NCBI GenBank assembly: GCA_024234875.1
Contig: JACKNM010000002.1
Location: 744,001-808,000 of the forward strand
DNA length: 64,000 nucleotides
Direction of reading: 5' to 3'
Origin: Ectothiorhodospiraceae bacterium
Lineage (GTDB): Bacteria > Pseudomonadota > Gammaproteobacteria > HK1
Shown here in pieces: positions 1 to 8,357 of this stretch. Below the pieces are notes generated by a model. The model made no database searches and was not told where the DNA came from. It saw only the letters and a program-made list of their open reading frames with translations. Both the position numbers and the translations under genes were made by a program. Every line of letters starts with the position of its first letter. Positions within the stretch are counted from its first letter, which is position 1.

Positions 1-248
1 TCCTGGTCGGCGAAGGTGCCCTCCAACACGTAGGTCTGCTCGATCTCGTTGTGCACGTGGTCGGGCACCACCGCGCCGGGCGCGAGACGGAACAGGCCGG
101 TGAAGAGCCCCGTCTCCTCGTCTCGCACCAACACCTTCATCTCCACCCCCTGGCACATCTGCTCCCAGGGGACGTCGTCGGCATGGACGTAGCGCGACGC
201 CAGGGCGTCGAGCCCGAGATGCTTCAGGGCCGGGGTCTCGAGTGCCAT
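1..248 (-). CDS. Cupin-domain protein, C-terminal part missing (window edge)
   Basis: Reading from the ATG at 248 towards the window start gives about 82 residues, beginning MALETPALKHLGLDAL. The stretch VPDHVHNEIEQTYVLEG near residues 62-76 is a cupin motif 1 (metal-binding His and Glu pattern), preceded by the typical strand GLFRLAPGAV. The fold resembles ChrR/anti-sigma-type cupins and small cupins that bind a divalent metal; the substrate is unknown. It lies 22 bp downstream of the UGSC-type selenoprotein gene on the same strand, so the two are probably co-transcribed and may act together. The 3' end runs off the window, so length and the second cupin motif cannot be judged. Confidence 0.75.
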   Translation of the reverse strand, partial: MALETPALKHLGLDALASRYVHADDVPWEQMCQGVEMKVLVRDEETGLFTGLFRLAPGAVVPDHVHNEIEQTYVLEGTFADQ

Positions 249-270
249 GGCGACGTCCTCGCAGCGTTCC

Positions 271-2004
271 TCAGATTCGACACACGTCGCCGCGCGGCCC
301 GAGCTCGGCATCCGCCTCGGCGATCAGCAGATTCCAGCAGGCCGGGAGCTCGATCGGGCGCGACACCACCCGTGAGCCCCACGACTGCATCCAGAAGTTG
401 TGCGTCGGATGCGCCCCGCCTGCCACCACCAGCAAGATCTGCTCGGGGCGCGCACAGATCGGCCACGGGTCGAGCGCGAGCGACGCCTTCGCCTCGGCCG
501 TCGGCTCGGCCTCGATCCACTGCCAGATCCCGGTCTCGCGCAGCACCTGGCGCGGGATGTGACTGCTTGCCCACAGTCGCTCGCGCACCGCCTGCTTGGA
601 GGTCCAGCCGAGCTCGGTGAGCTGACGCGCGACCACGCTCGGCATCAGCAGCGCGCCCGGGGTGCCGTCGGCGTGATTACGCCCGTAGTGCCCGTTCGGC
701 GCGCAGAGGTAGCGGGCCACGCGCTCCAGGCTCTGCTCGGCCTCGTCGATCAGGGTCTCCTTGCCGATCCCGCGACGCATGACGTTGCTGGCCGAGGTGG
801 CGACGAAGACGGTCACCGCGTTCGCGCCGCGTGCCATGCCGCCGTGCTCCACGCTCACCGGCTCCCAGCCCGGGGGCAGGCCGGCCTCGTCCTCGGCGAA
901 CACCGCATTGGTGTAGCGCATGCCGCCGAAGATGGCCATCGAGCCGGTGCCCGGCAGCGCGCCACCGACGTTCTGCAGCACCAGCCGCAGCGCCCGCCCG
1001 ACGGTGGCGCCGGCCGGGTGTCGCGGGTCGGGGCCGAGCAGCCCGAAGCCCGAGTTGAGCCTTGCCTCCTCGGCCACCGGACCGTTCACCACCACCACCG
1101 GGAAGGTGCTGCCCGACGTCGCCTGGAACTTGTCGTGGTCGAGCGCCGGGTCGAGGATGGCCTCCACCGCCGCCAGTAGCAGCGGCAAGTGCTCGGGGCG
1201 GCCACCGGCCATGGTCAGCGCGACCGCCAGCGTCTCGACGGTGGCGATGCCACCACGGGGCATCACCTTGCCGACCACCGCGTCGGCGGGGCGATCGCTG
1301 CCACGCAGCGTGCGCGCCACCCGCTCGGCGGTGGGCGCGACGAGCGGCAGGCCGTCACCCCATGCGTTGGCGAGGAAGAGCGTGTTGACGCGGTCGTAGG
1401 CGGCCTCGTAGCCATTCGCCTCCACCGTGACCGGCGGTGGCGTCTGCACCCCGAGCCGATCGCTCGCGGGCTTCCAGGCGGTGAGCCCGGCCTCGACCTC
1501 GTCGAGCCGAGCGCGCACCGGCTCGAGGTCGCTGTCGACCAGGAACGGCGCGATCGGAAAGACGACCATCGGCGCGTCCTGGTCGAAGCCGAGCCCCGCC
1601 AGCGCGTTACGGGTCACACCCACGAATTCCTCGCGGGTCAGCAGGACGGTGGGGACGCCTCGTGCCTCGATGCGAGCGGCAGCACGGCCGCAAGCTGTCG
1701 CGCAGGCGCCTCAGGCGGCGTTGCCGATGACGACGGCGTCGACGCCGAGCCCGACGATCGCGTCGGCGGTCTCCTCGCGGTCGATCAGCGCCAGCCCCTT
1801 CGGCAGCGCGTCCTCCTCGATCAGTCGAATCCCGGGATGGCGCGCCGCGAGGTGCTCGCGCACCATCGGCAGCATCCGATGGGACTGCCACATGTCGACC
1901 GACAGCATGGCCACGGTCTTGCCGGCGAGCGACGCGGCGCGCGGCGCGTGCAGCCGGGTGACCTCGGTGGCACCGGTCGGGTCGAGAACCTCGAGCCGGG
2001 TCAT
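271..2004 (-). CDS. Predicted UGSC-family selenoprotein (Sec-Gly-Ala-Cys), 577 residues with in-frame TGA
   Basis: The frame from the ATG at 2004 is open for 97 codons, meets TGA at 1713-1711, then continues open in the same frame to 271. Reading TGA as selenocysteine gives U98-G-A-C101, followed by Cys105 and the segment RIEARGVPTVLLTREEF. This is the arrangement I recall for UGSC (Sec-Gly-Ser-Cys) selenoproteins: redox motif after a Rossmann-like strand (AVVIGNAA), then E-x-RG-x-PTV. The first ~165 residues form this domain; the remaining ~400 residues are a conserved-looking region I cannot name. The biochemical role is unknown; a thiol/selenol redox or reductase role is inference. GAGGAG lies six bases before ATG. 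A hairpin fitting a bacterial SECIS follows the TGA. A cupin gene follows. The alternative, two separate genes or a nonsense mutation, is less likely because both sides are good protein in one frame. Confidence 0.82.
1672..1710 (-). promoter_or_regulatory. Candidate bacterial SECIS hairpin after the Sec TGA
   Basis: On the minus strand, 19 bases after the TGA (1713-1711), a 5-bp GC stem GCGGC/GCCGC closes a six-base loop CGUGCU; beyond a 2x2 internal mismatch two more G-C pairs extend the stem. Bacterial SECIS elements sit just downstream of the UGA inside the coding region, with a short stem and a conserved G among the first two loop bases roughly 16-37 bases from UGA. Here the second loop base is G, 26 bases from the UGA. 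SelB binding is inferred from this fit only. Confidence 0.6.
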
Positions 2005-2037
2005 CGCTCGCTCCTCGAAAACGTGGTGGGACGGAAG

Positions 2038-2065
2038 GCTATAACGGTCCGGCCGACAGCGGCAA
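2038..2065 (-). promoter_or_regulatory. Candidate sigma70-type promoter for the selenoprotein gene
   Basis: On the minus strand TTGCCG (2065-2060) and TATAGC (2043-2038) are separated by 16 bases, and lie about 35 bases before the ATG at 2004. Four of six bases match each consensus hexamer. The divergent kinase gene starts at 2196, so the region must hold promoters for both directions. Confidence 0.35.
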
Positions 2066-2195
2066 GCCGCACCGGAAACGACTGAAACACCCGCCCCCAC
2101 CACCGGACATCGAACGGAAACGCCCCGCTGCGACGCTACGGTGCCCCCGAGCGCCCGAGGCCGGCGCGCTCGTCCCCGACGCCGCGGAGCGTGCC

Positions 2196-4877
2196 TTGGA
2201 CCAAGACCCCGCCCTGTCCCACCAGCGCGCCCTGCTCGACTTCGCAGTCTCGCACTCGGCAGTCGTCTTCTACGTGGCGAGCCTCGCCGACGGCCAGCCG
2301 CTGCGCTACATCAGCGCCAACGTCGAGACCATCACCGGACACCCGCAGCGGGCCTTCCTCGACGATCCGGGCTACGGCCGCGCGCTGGTCCACCCCGACG
2401 ACGTCGACGCCTGCGACCATGCGCTCGCGACGCTGCGCCGGGACGGCGAGGCGACCCGCTGCTATCGCTTCCGCCGGGCCGACGGCAGCTGGCGCTGGTA
2501 TCGCGACCAGCTCCGCCTGATCGATGCCGAGAGCCCGACCGACGAGCCCCGCTTCGCGGCGTCGATGACCGACGTGACGGCGGAGGTCGAGAGCGCCGAG
2601 CGCGAGACCGCGAGCCTCGCGGCGCTCCGCGACAGCGAGACCCGGTTTCGCGGCATCGTGGAGATCACCCCGGCGTGCATCCACGAGCTCGACCTCGAGG
2701 GGCGCGTCGAGTCGATGAACCCCGCCGGGCTGCGGCTGGTCGGCGTCGACGACATCGCCCGCATCCGCGGCGCCGACTACCTGGATTTCGTGGCCGCGGA
2801 GGACCGGCCGCGGGCGCGCGCCGCCATCGCCCGCGCGCGCGCCGGCGAGCGGGTACAGCTCGAGTTCCGCGCCGCGGACCCGGAGCCGCGCTGGTTCCTC
2901 ACCATCAAGACCCCCCTCACCGACGCCACCGGCTCGGTGCGACGACTGCTCGGGATCACCATCGAGGTCACCGACCGCCGGCTCCGCGAGACCGATCTGC
3001 GGCGTGCGAACGAGACCTTGGAGGACGCCATCGAGTCCCTGTCGGAGGGCTTCGCGCTGTTCGGCGCGGACCATCGACTGATCATGTGCAATCGCCAGTT
3101 CCGGGACATGAACACCGCCAGCGCCGACAAGCTCGAGCCGGGCACACGGTGGATCGACTTCATTCGCGCCGGCGCCGAGCGCGGACAGTACGTCGACGCG
3201 GTCGGGCGGGTCGAGCAGTGGCTGGCGGCCTGCATCGACCGCGGCGACCCGTCCGCCGGGCTGGAGTTCCAGCAGAGCGACGGACGCTGGTTCGAGTCGT
3301 TGCACCGGCGCACGCGCCAGGGCGGCACCGTGGTGGTGCGCACCGAGGTCACCCGTCGCAAGACGATGGAGCGCGCGCTGCGCGCCAGCGAGGCACTGGT
3401 ACGTCGGATCCTCGAGGCCTGTCCGGTGCCGATCGGGATGACCCGCGCCGACGACGGGCTGGTCATCTACGAGAGCCCCGCCTCGCGGGCACTGTTCGGA
3501 CGCGACGCCGCGAGCGGACCGGTGCACACGCGCGACTTCTTCGCCGATCCGAGCGACCGCGACCGCTACCTCGCCCGGCTTCGCCGCCGTGGCACCGTCG
3601 ACGGTCACGAGGTGCGACTGAGGCGCAGTGACGGCACACGGTTCTGGGCCGCAATCTCCGCGCGGCTGGTCGAGTACCAGGGTGAGGAGGTGATCGTCTC
3701 CAGCACCTTCGACCTCACCGAGCGCATGCAGGTCGAGGCGGAGATGGCGCGAAGCCGCGAGGCCCTGCACCAGAGTGAGAAGATGAGTGCGCTCGGCGAG
3801 CTGCTGGCGAGCGTCTCCCACGAGCTCAACAACCCGCTGTCGGTGCTGGTCGGGCAGGCACTGCTGCTGCGCGAGTCCGCCGCCGATCCGGAGGTGGCGG
3901 GGCGCGCGACCAAGATCGGCAACGCCGCCGAGCGGTGTGCCCGGATCGTGCGGACGTTTCTCGCCATGGCGCGCCAGCGCCCCTCACAGGGTGGCCCGGT
4001 CGACGTCAACGCGGTCATCGAGTCGGCTCTCGGGGCCACCGCCGATGCATTGCGCGCGAGCGGGATCACGCTGCGGCGACACCTCGCCGCCGACCTGCCC
4101 CGAGTGTGGGCCGACGCCGATCAGCTCGGGCAGGTGGTCGCCAACCTGGTGATGAATGCCGAGGATGCACTCGCCCAGCGTGCCGAGGGGCGTGAGCTGG
4201 TCGTGGTCTCGGCCTACCGCCCGAGTGACGAGGTGGTGATCGAGGTTCGCGACAACGGACCCGGCGTTCCACGCGAGATCCGGTCGCGCATCTTCGAGCC
4301 GTTCTTCACCACCAAGGACGTGGCGGCGGGGACCGGCATCGGCCTCGCGCTCTGCCATCGGATCATCGACGGGCACGGCGGGGTGCTGGAGGTGGAGGAC
4401 GTCGCCGACGGCGGCGCTGCATTCGTGATCCGCCTGCCGCCGATGGCAGACGCTGCCCTGGGCGCGGACGGACGTGACGCGGCCGGGACTCCACCGGGAC
4501 TACGCGTGCTGGTGGTCGACGACGAGCACGACGTCTCCGAGATGCTGGGTGAGATCCTGCGCGAGGAGGGCCACGAGGTGCTCGTCGCCAGCGATGGCGG
4601 CGAGGCACTCGACGCCCTCGCGGCGCGCGAGTTCGACGTCGTCCTGAGCGATCTGCGAATGCCGGGCCTCGACGGGCCCGCACTCTATCGCCGGCTGGCC
4701 GACGAGAGACCGGCGCTCGCGGCGCGAACCGCGTTCATCACCGGTGACACCATGAGCGAGCGCCTCGACCGCTTCCTCGCCGACAGCGGCCGTCCCTGCA
4801 TCGACAAGCCCTTCTCCCCGAGCGAGGTCCGCGCGGTGGTCCGCGAGCTGGCTCGACAGTCGGCGCCCGGCGGCTGA
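2196..4877 (+). CDS. Multi-PAS hybrid sensor histidine kinase with C-terminal receiver
   Basis: The 893-residue protein has no membrane segment and is probably cytoplasmic. Four PAS-like segments occupy roughly residues 15-130, 145-265, 270-390 and 400-515. The first carries the PAS-fold 3 signature with YRFRRADGSWRWYRD. A HisKA segment follows (EKMSALGELLASVSHELNNPL, phospho-acceptor His542), then the HATPase domain with N box and G boxes (DNGPGVP, GTGIGLALCH), and a receiver at about residues 765-885 whose phospho-acceptor is Asp819 (LSDLRMPG). It should autophosphorylate and relay phosphate to its own receiver; the signal and downstream partner are unknown, and no response regulator is adjacent. 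The start is assigned to TTG at 2196 because no in-frame ATG is available earlier than well inside the PAS domain; the exact start is uncertain. Confidence 0.9.
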   Translation: MDQDPALSHQRALLDFAVSHSAVVFYVASLADGQPLRYISANVETITGHPQRAFLDDPGYGRALVHPDDVDACDHALATLRRDGEATRCYRFRRADGSWRWYRDQLRLIDAESPTDEPRFAASMTDVTAEVESAERETASLAALRDSETRFRGIVEITPACIHELDLEGRVESMNPAGLRLVGVDDIARIRGADYLDFVAAEDRPRARAAIARARAGERVQLEFRAADPEPRWFLTIKTPLTDATGSVRRLLGITIEVTDRRLRETDLRRANETLEDAIESLSEGFALFGADHRLIMCNRQFRDMNTASADKLEPGTRWIDFIRAGAERGQYVDAVGRVEQWLAACIDRGDPSAGLEFQQSDGRWFESLHRRTRQGGTVVVRTEVTRRKTMERALRASEALVRRILEACPVPIGMTRADDGLVIYESPASRALFGRDAASGPVHTRDFFADPSDRDRYLARLRRRGTVDGHEVRLRRSDGTRFWAAISARLVEYQGEEVIVSSTFDLTERMQVEAEMARSREALHQSEKMSALGELLASVSHELNNPLSVLVGQALLLRESAADPEVAGRATKIGNAAERCARIVRTFLAMARQRPSQGGPVDVNAVIESALGATADALRASGITLRRHLAADLPRVWADADQLGQVVANLVMNAEDALAQRAEGRELVVVSAYRPSDEVVIEVRDNGPGVPREIRSRIFEPFFTTKDVAAGTGIGLALCHRIIDGHGGVLEVEDVADGGAAFVIRLPPMADAALGADGRDAAGTPPGLRVLVVDDEHDVSEMLGEILREEGHEVLVASDGGEALDALAAREFDVVLSDLRMPGLDGPALYRRLADERPALAARTAFITGDTMSERLDRFLADSGRPCIDKPFSPSEVRAVVRELARQSAPGG

Positions 4878-4946
4878 GCGGAGAACGCCGCCGCCGCGGG
4901 GTGCCGGAAGGCGCGCTACCGGCGCGCCTCCCGACCCCGTCGTGGC

Positions 4947-5156
4947 TCAGGCGGCGAGCGGCAACACGCGGACGGCGCGGACCGCCACCCGACGCAGCCC
5001 CTCGGCGCCCAACGCCGCCATCGTCGCCAGGTCCTCGATGCCCTCGTCGCTCAGTACGTCGGCAAGCGCCAGTGGGTCGTAGACGGCGCCTGCGTCGACC
5101 GCCTGGATCTCGCGGAACAGGGTCTGGCGGAGCACTTCACCTTCGAAACACTGCAT
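4947..5156 (-). CDS. Small hypothetical protein, 69 residues
   Basis: The ATG at 5156 is preceded at seven bases by AGGAGGG, an excellent ribosome binding site, which is the main reason for calling this gene. The product starts MQCFEGEVLRQTLFRE, is largely helical by composition, has one Cys and ends VRVLPLAA. It has no signal peptide, no membrane segment and no motif I recognise. It is convergent with the hybrid kinase (stop 4877), with its own upstream region of almost 400 bases. A regulatory or toxin/antitoxin-like role cannot be argued from sequence. Confidence 0.55.
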   Translation of the reverse strand: MQCFEGEVLRQTLFREIQAVDAGAVYDPLALADVLSDEGIEDLATMAALGAEGLRRVAVRAVRVLPLAA

Positions 5157-5549
5157 GACGAATCCCTCCTCGTCGTTGCCGGGTCTTCGGTGCCCTCGTC
5201 TCTTCGACAGCCCGGGCACCGTGCCCGTTCCCGAGGAGACTACCTCGGGAGAATGAAAGTTTCGTGCCAGTGCGATGCTCTCGCGCCGAAAGGTGGGTGT
5301 CCACGACCTGGATCATGGAATCGGACCGCCCCGAGACAGCCGCCGCCGCGCCCAACAGGAACGCAACCCATTGCTTTGTCGCAATTTTCAGGGACGGCCG
5401 TCGCGCCGGGCAGGGCCTTGCGGTGGGCACGATGCGAGCCCGCCACTGCCGTCCCGTCGCGCACCACCACTGGGCGTCGAACGGCCGCGACGCACCAGAG
5501 ACGGGACCGTTCGGAGCGCCGGGCGCGTGGCCACCAGTCGCGGGGGCGC
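5157..5549. other. Intergenic region between small protein and metallo-hydrolase genes
   Basis: No credible gene lies here. The region includes a perfect hairpin at 5229-5250, in what would be the 5' leader of the 69-residue gene, and a short AT-richer patch near 5370-5390. It would contain the minus-strand promoter of the small gene and the end of the metallo-hydrolase transcript. Confidence 0.5.
5229..5250. repeat. Perfect 8-bp inverted repeat (possible operator or attenuator)
   Basis: TCCCGAGG and CCTCGGGA flank a six-base spacer AGACTA. It lies 73 bases upstream of the ATG at 5156 of the small minus-strand gene. No U-tract follows in either direction, so an operator or leader structure is more plausible than an intrinsic terminator. 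Confidence 0.45.
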
Positions 5550-6308
5550 TCAGCTCCGAGCCAGGTAGGCGTCGACGATCGCCACCAGCCGCTCGCGGCC
5601 GAAGCTCGCGTTGTGCCCGCAATGGAACGTCCGCGCCGGGATCTCCTTCAGGCGGCGCATGGTCTCGCGATACGCCTCGCGGTCGGAGTGCCAGAGCTGA
5701 TCGAACAACTCGCCGTCGTAGACGACGTCGCCGGTGAACAGCGTCGCGGTGGCGGCCTCGAGCAGACAGATGCTGCCGGGCGAGTGCCCGGGCATGTGGA
5801 AGACCGTGAAGTGGCGGTCTCCGAGGTCGACCACGTCGCCCTCGTCGATGAGCCGCGTGACCGGCGCCGGGTTCAGCGACCACGCCTCGGGGCGGTAACC
5901 GGCCACCGGAAGGGCGTCCAGGTACTGCGCGTCGCGGTACAGGTCCCACACCGTGCCGCGATCGGTCGGGGATGCGAGGACGTCCGCCTCCGCCGGATGC
6001 GCGAGTCGGTGCGCGAACTCGTGGTGCCCGCCGACGTGGTCGAAGTGCGCATGGGTGGCGACGGCGAGGATCTCGTCGCGGCCGCCGAGCCGCGCGATCT
6101 CCGGGCGCAGCGCGACGATGCCCATGCCGGAGTCGACCAGCAGGTCGCGGTCACGGCCGCGGACGTGCCAGATGTTGCAGCGCACCCCGGGCAGCACGTG
6201 CCGCTCGCGCAGGAGCGTCACGCCGTCGGCCAGGGGGAGACGCTCGTACCAGTCGGCAGCGACCGGGAGAGCGCCGCACTCGCCACCCGATCGCGCCGAG
6301 GTCGGCAC
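5550..6308 (-). CDS. MBL-fold metallo-hydrolase
   Basis: The 252-residue protein carries the full metallo-beta-lactamase metal set: His86, His88, Asp90 and His91 in THAHFDH, His175 in HMPGHSPGS, Asp194 in FTGDVVYDG, and His232 in HCGHN. This is the binuclear zinc/iron hydrolase fold of lactonase, glyoxalase II and sulfatase-like enzymes; substrate not determined. GTG at 6308 lies five bases after the stop of the Ldh-family gene, so translation is likely coupled. It is the last gene of a three-gene minus-strand operon (RraA, Ldh, MBL), suggesting a role such as lactone or thioester hydrolysis in the same catabolic route. Confidence 0.88.
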   Translation of the reverse strand: MPTSARSGGECGALPVAADWYERLPLADGVTLLRERHVLPGVRCNIWHVRGRDRDLLVDSGMGIVALRPEIARLGGRDEILAVATHAHFDHVGGHHEFAHRLAHPAEADVLASPTDRGTVWDLYRDAQYLDALPVAGYRPEAWSLNPAPVTRLIDEGDVVDLGDRHFTVFHMPGHSPGSICLLEAATATLFTGDVVYDGELFDQLWHSDREAYRETMRRLKEIPARTFHCGHNASFGRERLVAIVDAYLARS

Positions 6309-6313
6309 GCGGC

Positions 6314-7453
6314 TCAGGGACGCCCGCCGAGCGCCTGCTCGATCGCCGCCTCGTCCATGCCGACGCGACGTGCGGTGGCGACGATGTCGTCCCAGGTCAT
6401 CGGCGCCAGTGGAAGCCCGTCGCGGCGACGCGCCGCCATCGTCCGGCGCTCCTTCTCTCCCGGGACCAGCACCTCGCCCCCCGGCTCGGTCGGCCGCGCG
6501 CTCTTCCAGAACGCGATGTAGTCCTTCACCTCGCGCGCGAACCAGTCGTCGGAGTGGAAGAACTCGAGGGCCATGTAGATCGAGAGCATGCCGTTGCAGA
6601 ACCGTCGACGCTCGGTGTCGCTCGCACCCGCCGAGGTACCCGAGCCGGTCAGCGCTCCGGCGAACATCTCCATGAAGAAGTTGAGCCCGGAGCCCTTGTG
6701 CATGCCGAAGCAGGTGAGCGCGCCCGGGCCGTTGTTCGGATCCGGATAGCGCCCTGGCGCGACCTCGCCGTAGAGCGGCGACGGATCGCTCGTGAGCTGT
6801 CCATCGGGAGTGACCAGCGCACCGTCGGGCAAGGGCTTGCCGCCACGCAACGCGACCAGCGCCTTGCCCTCGGCGACCAGCGAGGTGGCGAAGTCGAGGA
6901 TCACCGGCTCCTCGCCCGCGAGCGGGATGCCGCAGCAGAACGGCGAGGTGCTGCCGCGACGATCGACGCCGCCGAACGGCGCGACGATCAGGCTGCCGCG
7001 CACGTTCACCATGTGGATGGAGGCGACCCCGGCGGCGGCGGCGCGCTCCGCCCAGTCACCGATGCGGCCGAGATGTCCGGCGTTGCGCAGCGCGGTCACC
7101 GCGACCCCGTGGCGCTTCGCCTTCTCGATTCCGATGTCCACGGTCTGCTCACCGACGGTCTGACCGAAGCCGTAGCGGCCGTCGACGATGGCGATGGTGT
7201 CGGTGTCGCTCTCGATGCGCACCGACTGGTCGGGAACGACTCGCCCGTCCTCGATCCACTGCACGTAGCGCGGCGTGCGAATGATGCCGTGGCTGTCGTG
7301 CCCCCGCAGGTTCGCCCCGGTGAGCCGGGTCGCGACCCGCTCCGCCTCGGTCCGGGAGCAACCGGCACACGCAAAGATCTCGGTCACCAGACGCTGCATC
7401 GCGTCCGGCGCGACGTGGACCATGTCGCCCTGGCGACGCACTGGCTGATTCAT
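6314..7453 (-). CDS. Ldh-family (malate/L-lactate/ureidoglycolate-type) NAD(P)-dependent dehydrogenase
   Basis: The 379-residue product has the hallmarks of the type-2 malate/lactate dehydrogenase family: ANLRGHDSHGIIR near residues 49-61, the segment VTALRNAGHLGRIGDWAERAA, and SPFCCGIPLAGEEPVILDFATS. Family members oxidise 2-hydroxy acids (malate, ureidoglycolate, 2,3-diketogulonate, sulfolactate) and do not have a Rossmann fold. The substrate here is open; the neighbours RraA (aldolase-like) and MBL hydrolase point to hydroxy-acid catabolism. ATG at 7453 is chosen because GAGGAG lies nine bases upstream, although the frame is open further. Confidence 0.9.
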   Translation of the reverse strand: MNQPVRRQGDMVHVAPDAMQRLVTEIFACAGCSRTEAERVATRLTGANLRGHDSHGIIRTPRYVQWIEDGRVVPDQSVRIESDTDTIAIVDGRYGFGQTVGEQTVDIGIEKAKRHGVAVTALRNAGHLGRIGDWAERAAAAGVASIHMVNVRGSLIVAPFGGVDRRGSTSPFCCGIPLAGEEPVILDFATSLVAEGKALVALRGGKPLPDGALVTPDGQLTSDPSPLYGEVAPGRYPDPNNGPGALTCFGMHKGSGLNFFMEMFAGALTGSGTSAGASDTERRRFCNGMLSIYMALEFFHSDDWFAREVKDYIAFWKSARPTEPGGEVLVPGEKERRTMAARRRDGLPLAPMTWDDIVATARRVGMDEAAIEQALGGRP

Positions 7454-7514
7454 CGCCGGTTCTCCTCGGCGGCGCCCGTGGCGCCGCATCGCGCGCGCTT
7501 CACCCGAAAGTTCC

Positions 7515-8216
7515 TCAGTGGATGTCGGCCGACTCGGACATCGCCTTGCGCAGCTTCGCGGCATCGAAGCCCGGCGCCCGCGCCGCCTCCAGGATCACCG
7601 CCTCGCGCCGGGTGAGCAGGTCGACCGCCGCCGGCAGCGCCTTCACCGCGGACGCCGGGACGACCACCGCGCCGTGACGGTCGGCATGGATGATGTCCCC
7701 GCTCAGCACCGCCATGCCGAGCACGTTCACCTCGCACCCGAAGTCGACGACGTGCACGTGGGCGTGGCTCGGGCCGACCTTGCCGGCGAGGAGCTGGAAG
7801 CCCTTGGCGCATGCGTCGAGGTCGCGAATCGAGCCGTTGGTGACGGCGCCGAGGCAGCCGAGGCCCTTGTGGATCGCGGTGTTCACCTCGCCCCAGAACG
7901 CGCCGAATCCGGGAATCGGGTCGAGGTCCTGGATCACGGTCACCGTCGGTCCCGGAGCCGATGCCACGTACTCGTAGTACCGCGCGCGTAGCTCGCGGGC
8001 CTCCGCCGCCGGCAGCGGCGACGGCGTCGCGGCGCGACAGGTCGCGGTCCGGGCGTAGCCACAAATCGGCGCGAGGGTCGGATCGAGGACTTGCATGTGC
8101 TCGACCGTGAAGCCGGTCGCCCGCCGCTCGGGCACCACCACCTCGAGCGCGTTGCAGATGGTCGGAGTGTCCCACTGGCAGAGTGCCTTCAGGTCGGCCG
8201 CCGTGATCTCGCTCAT
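7515..8216 (-). CDS. RraA-like protein (4-hydroxy-4-methyl-2-oxoglutarate aldolase / oxaloacetate decarboxylase fold)
   Basis: The 233-residue product shows the RraA/HMG-aldolase core: FWGEVNTAIHKGLGCLGAVTNGSIRD around residues 109-134, containing the GAVTDG-type ligand loop and the Arg-Asp pair used for pyruvate and metal binding, then DRHGAVVVP near the C terminus. Proteins of this family include pyruvate aldolases, and RNase E regulators restricted mainly to enterobacteria, so an enzyme role is the better guess. It starts the operon RraA-Ldh-MBL, with 61 bases before the next ATG. A second, divergent RraA homologue lies at 28621-29361. Confidence 0.87.
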   Translation of the reverse strand: MSEITAADLKALCQWDTPTICNALEVVVPERRATGFTVEHMQVLDPTLAPICGYARTATCRAATPSPLPAAEARELRARYYEYVASAPGPTVTVIQDLDPIPGFGAFWGEVNTAIHKGLGCLGAVTNGSIRDLDACAKGFQLLAGKVGPSHAHVHVVDFGCEVNVLGMAVLSGDIIHADRHGAVVVPASAVKALPAAVDLLTRREAVILEAARAPGFDAAKLRKAMSESADIH

Positions 8217-8357
8217 TTACCGCGCTCCTCCACGCTCGACGAAGGCGGCGAGTCTATACCGGGGCGCGGCCGAGGCGAAGCGCGCCGCAGGCGGCGCCGG
8301 AGCCCCGCCGGCGGCGGTCGGCCCTCAACCGGTGGCGTCTCGCGCCGCTACATCGGT

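Noticed and set aside
271..1623. Separate 450-residue gene starting at GTG 1623
   Set aside because: The frame extends upstream through TGA into a domain containing the Sec motif; a GTG start at 1623 would cut the UGSC-like domain and has no ribosome binding site.
1189..2085. 298-residue open frame antisense to the selenoprotein gene
   Set aside because: Composition is His/Arg/Gly-rich with no motif, and it lies on the opposite strand of a gene with family-level support.
2136..3821. 561-residue open frame antisense to the hybrid kinase
   Set aside because: It overlaps a well-supported multi-PAS kinase; its residues are Gly/Ala/Arg/Leu-biased as expected from the opposite strand of GC-rich codons, and it has no domain.
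5190..6521. 443-residue plus-strand frame over the metallo-hydrolase
   Set aside because: It overlaps two genes with conserved metal and Ldh-family motifs on the other strand; no domain in its own translation.
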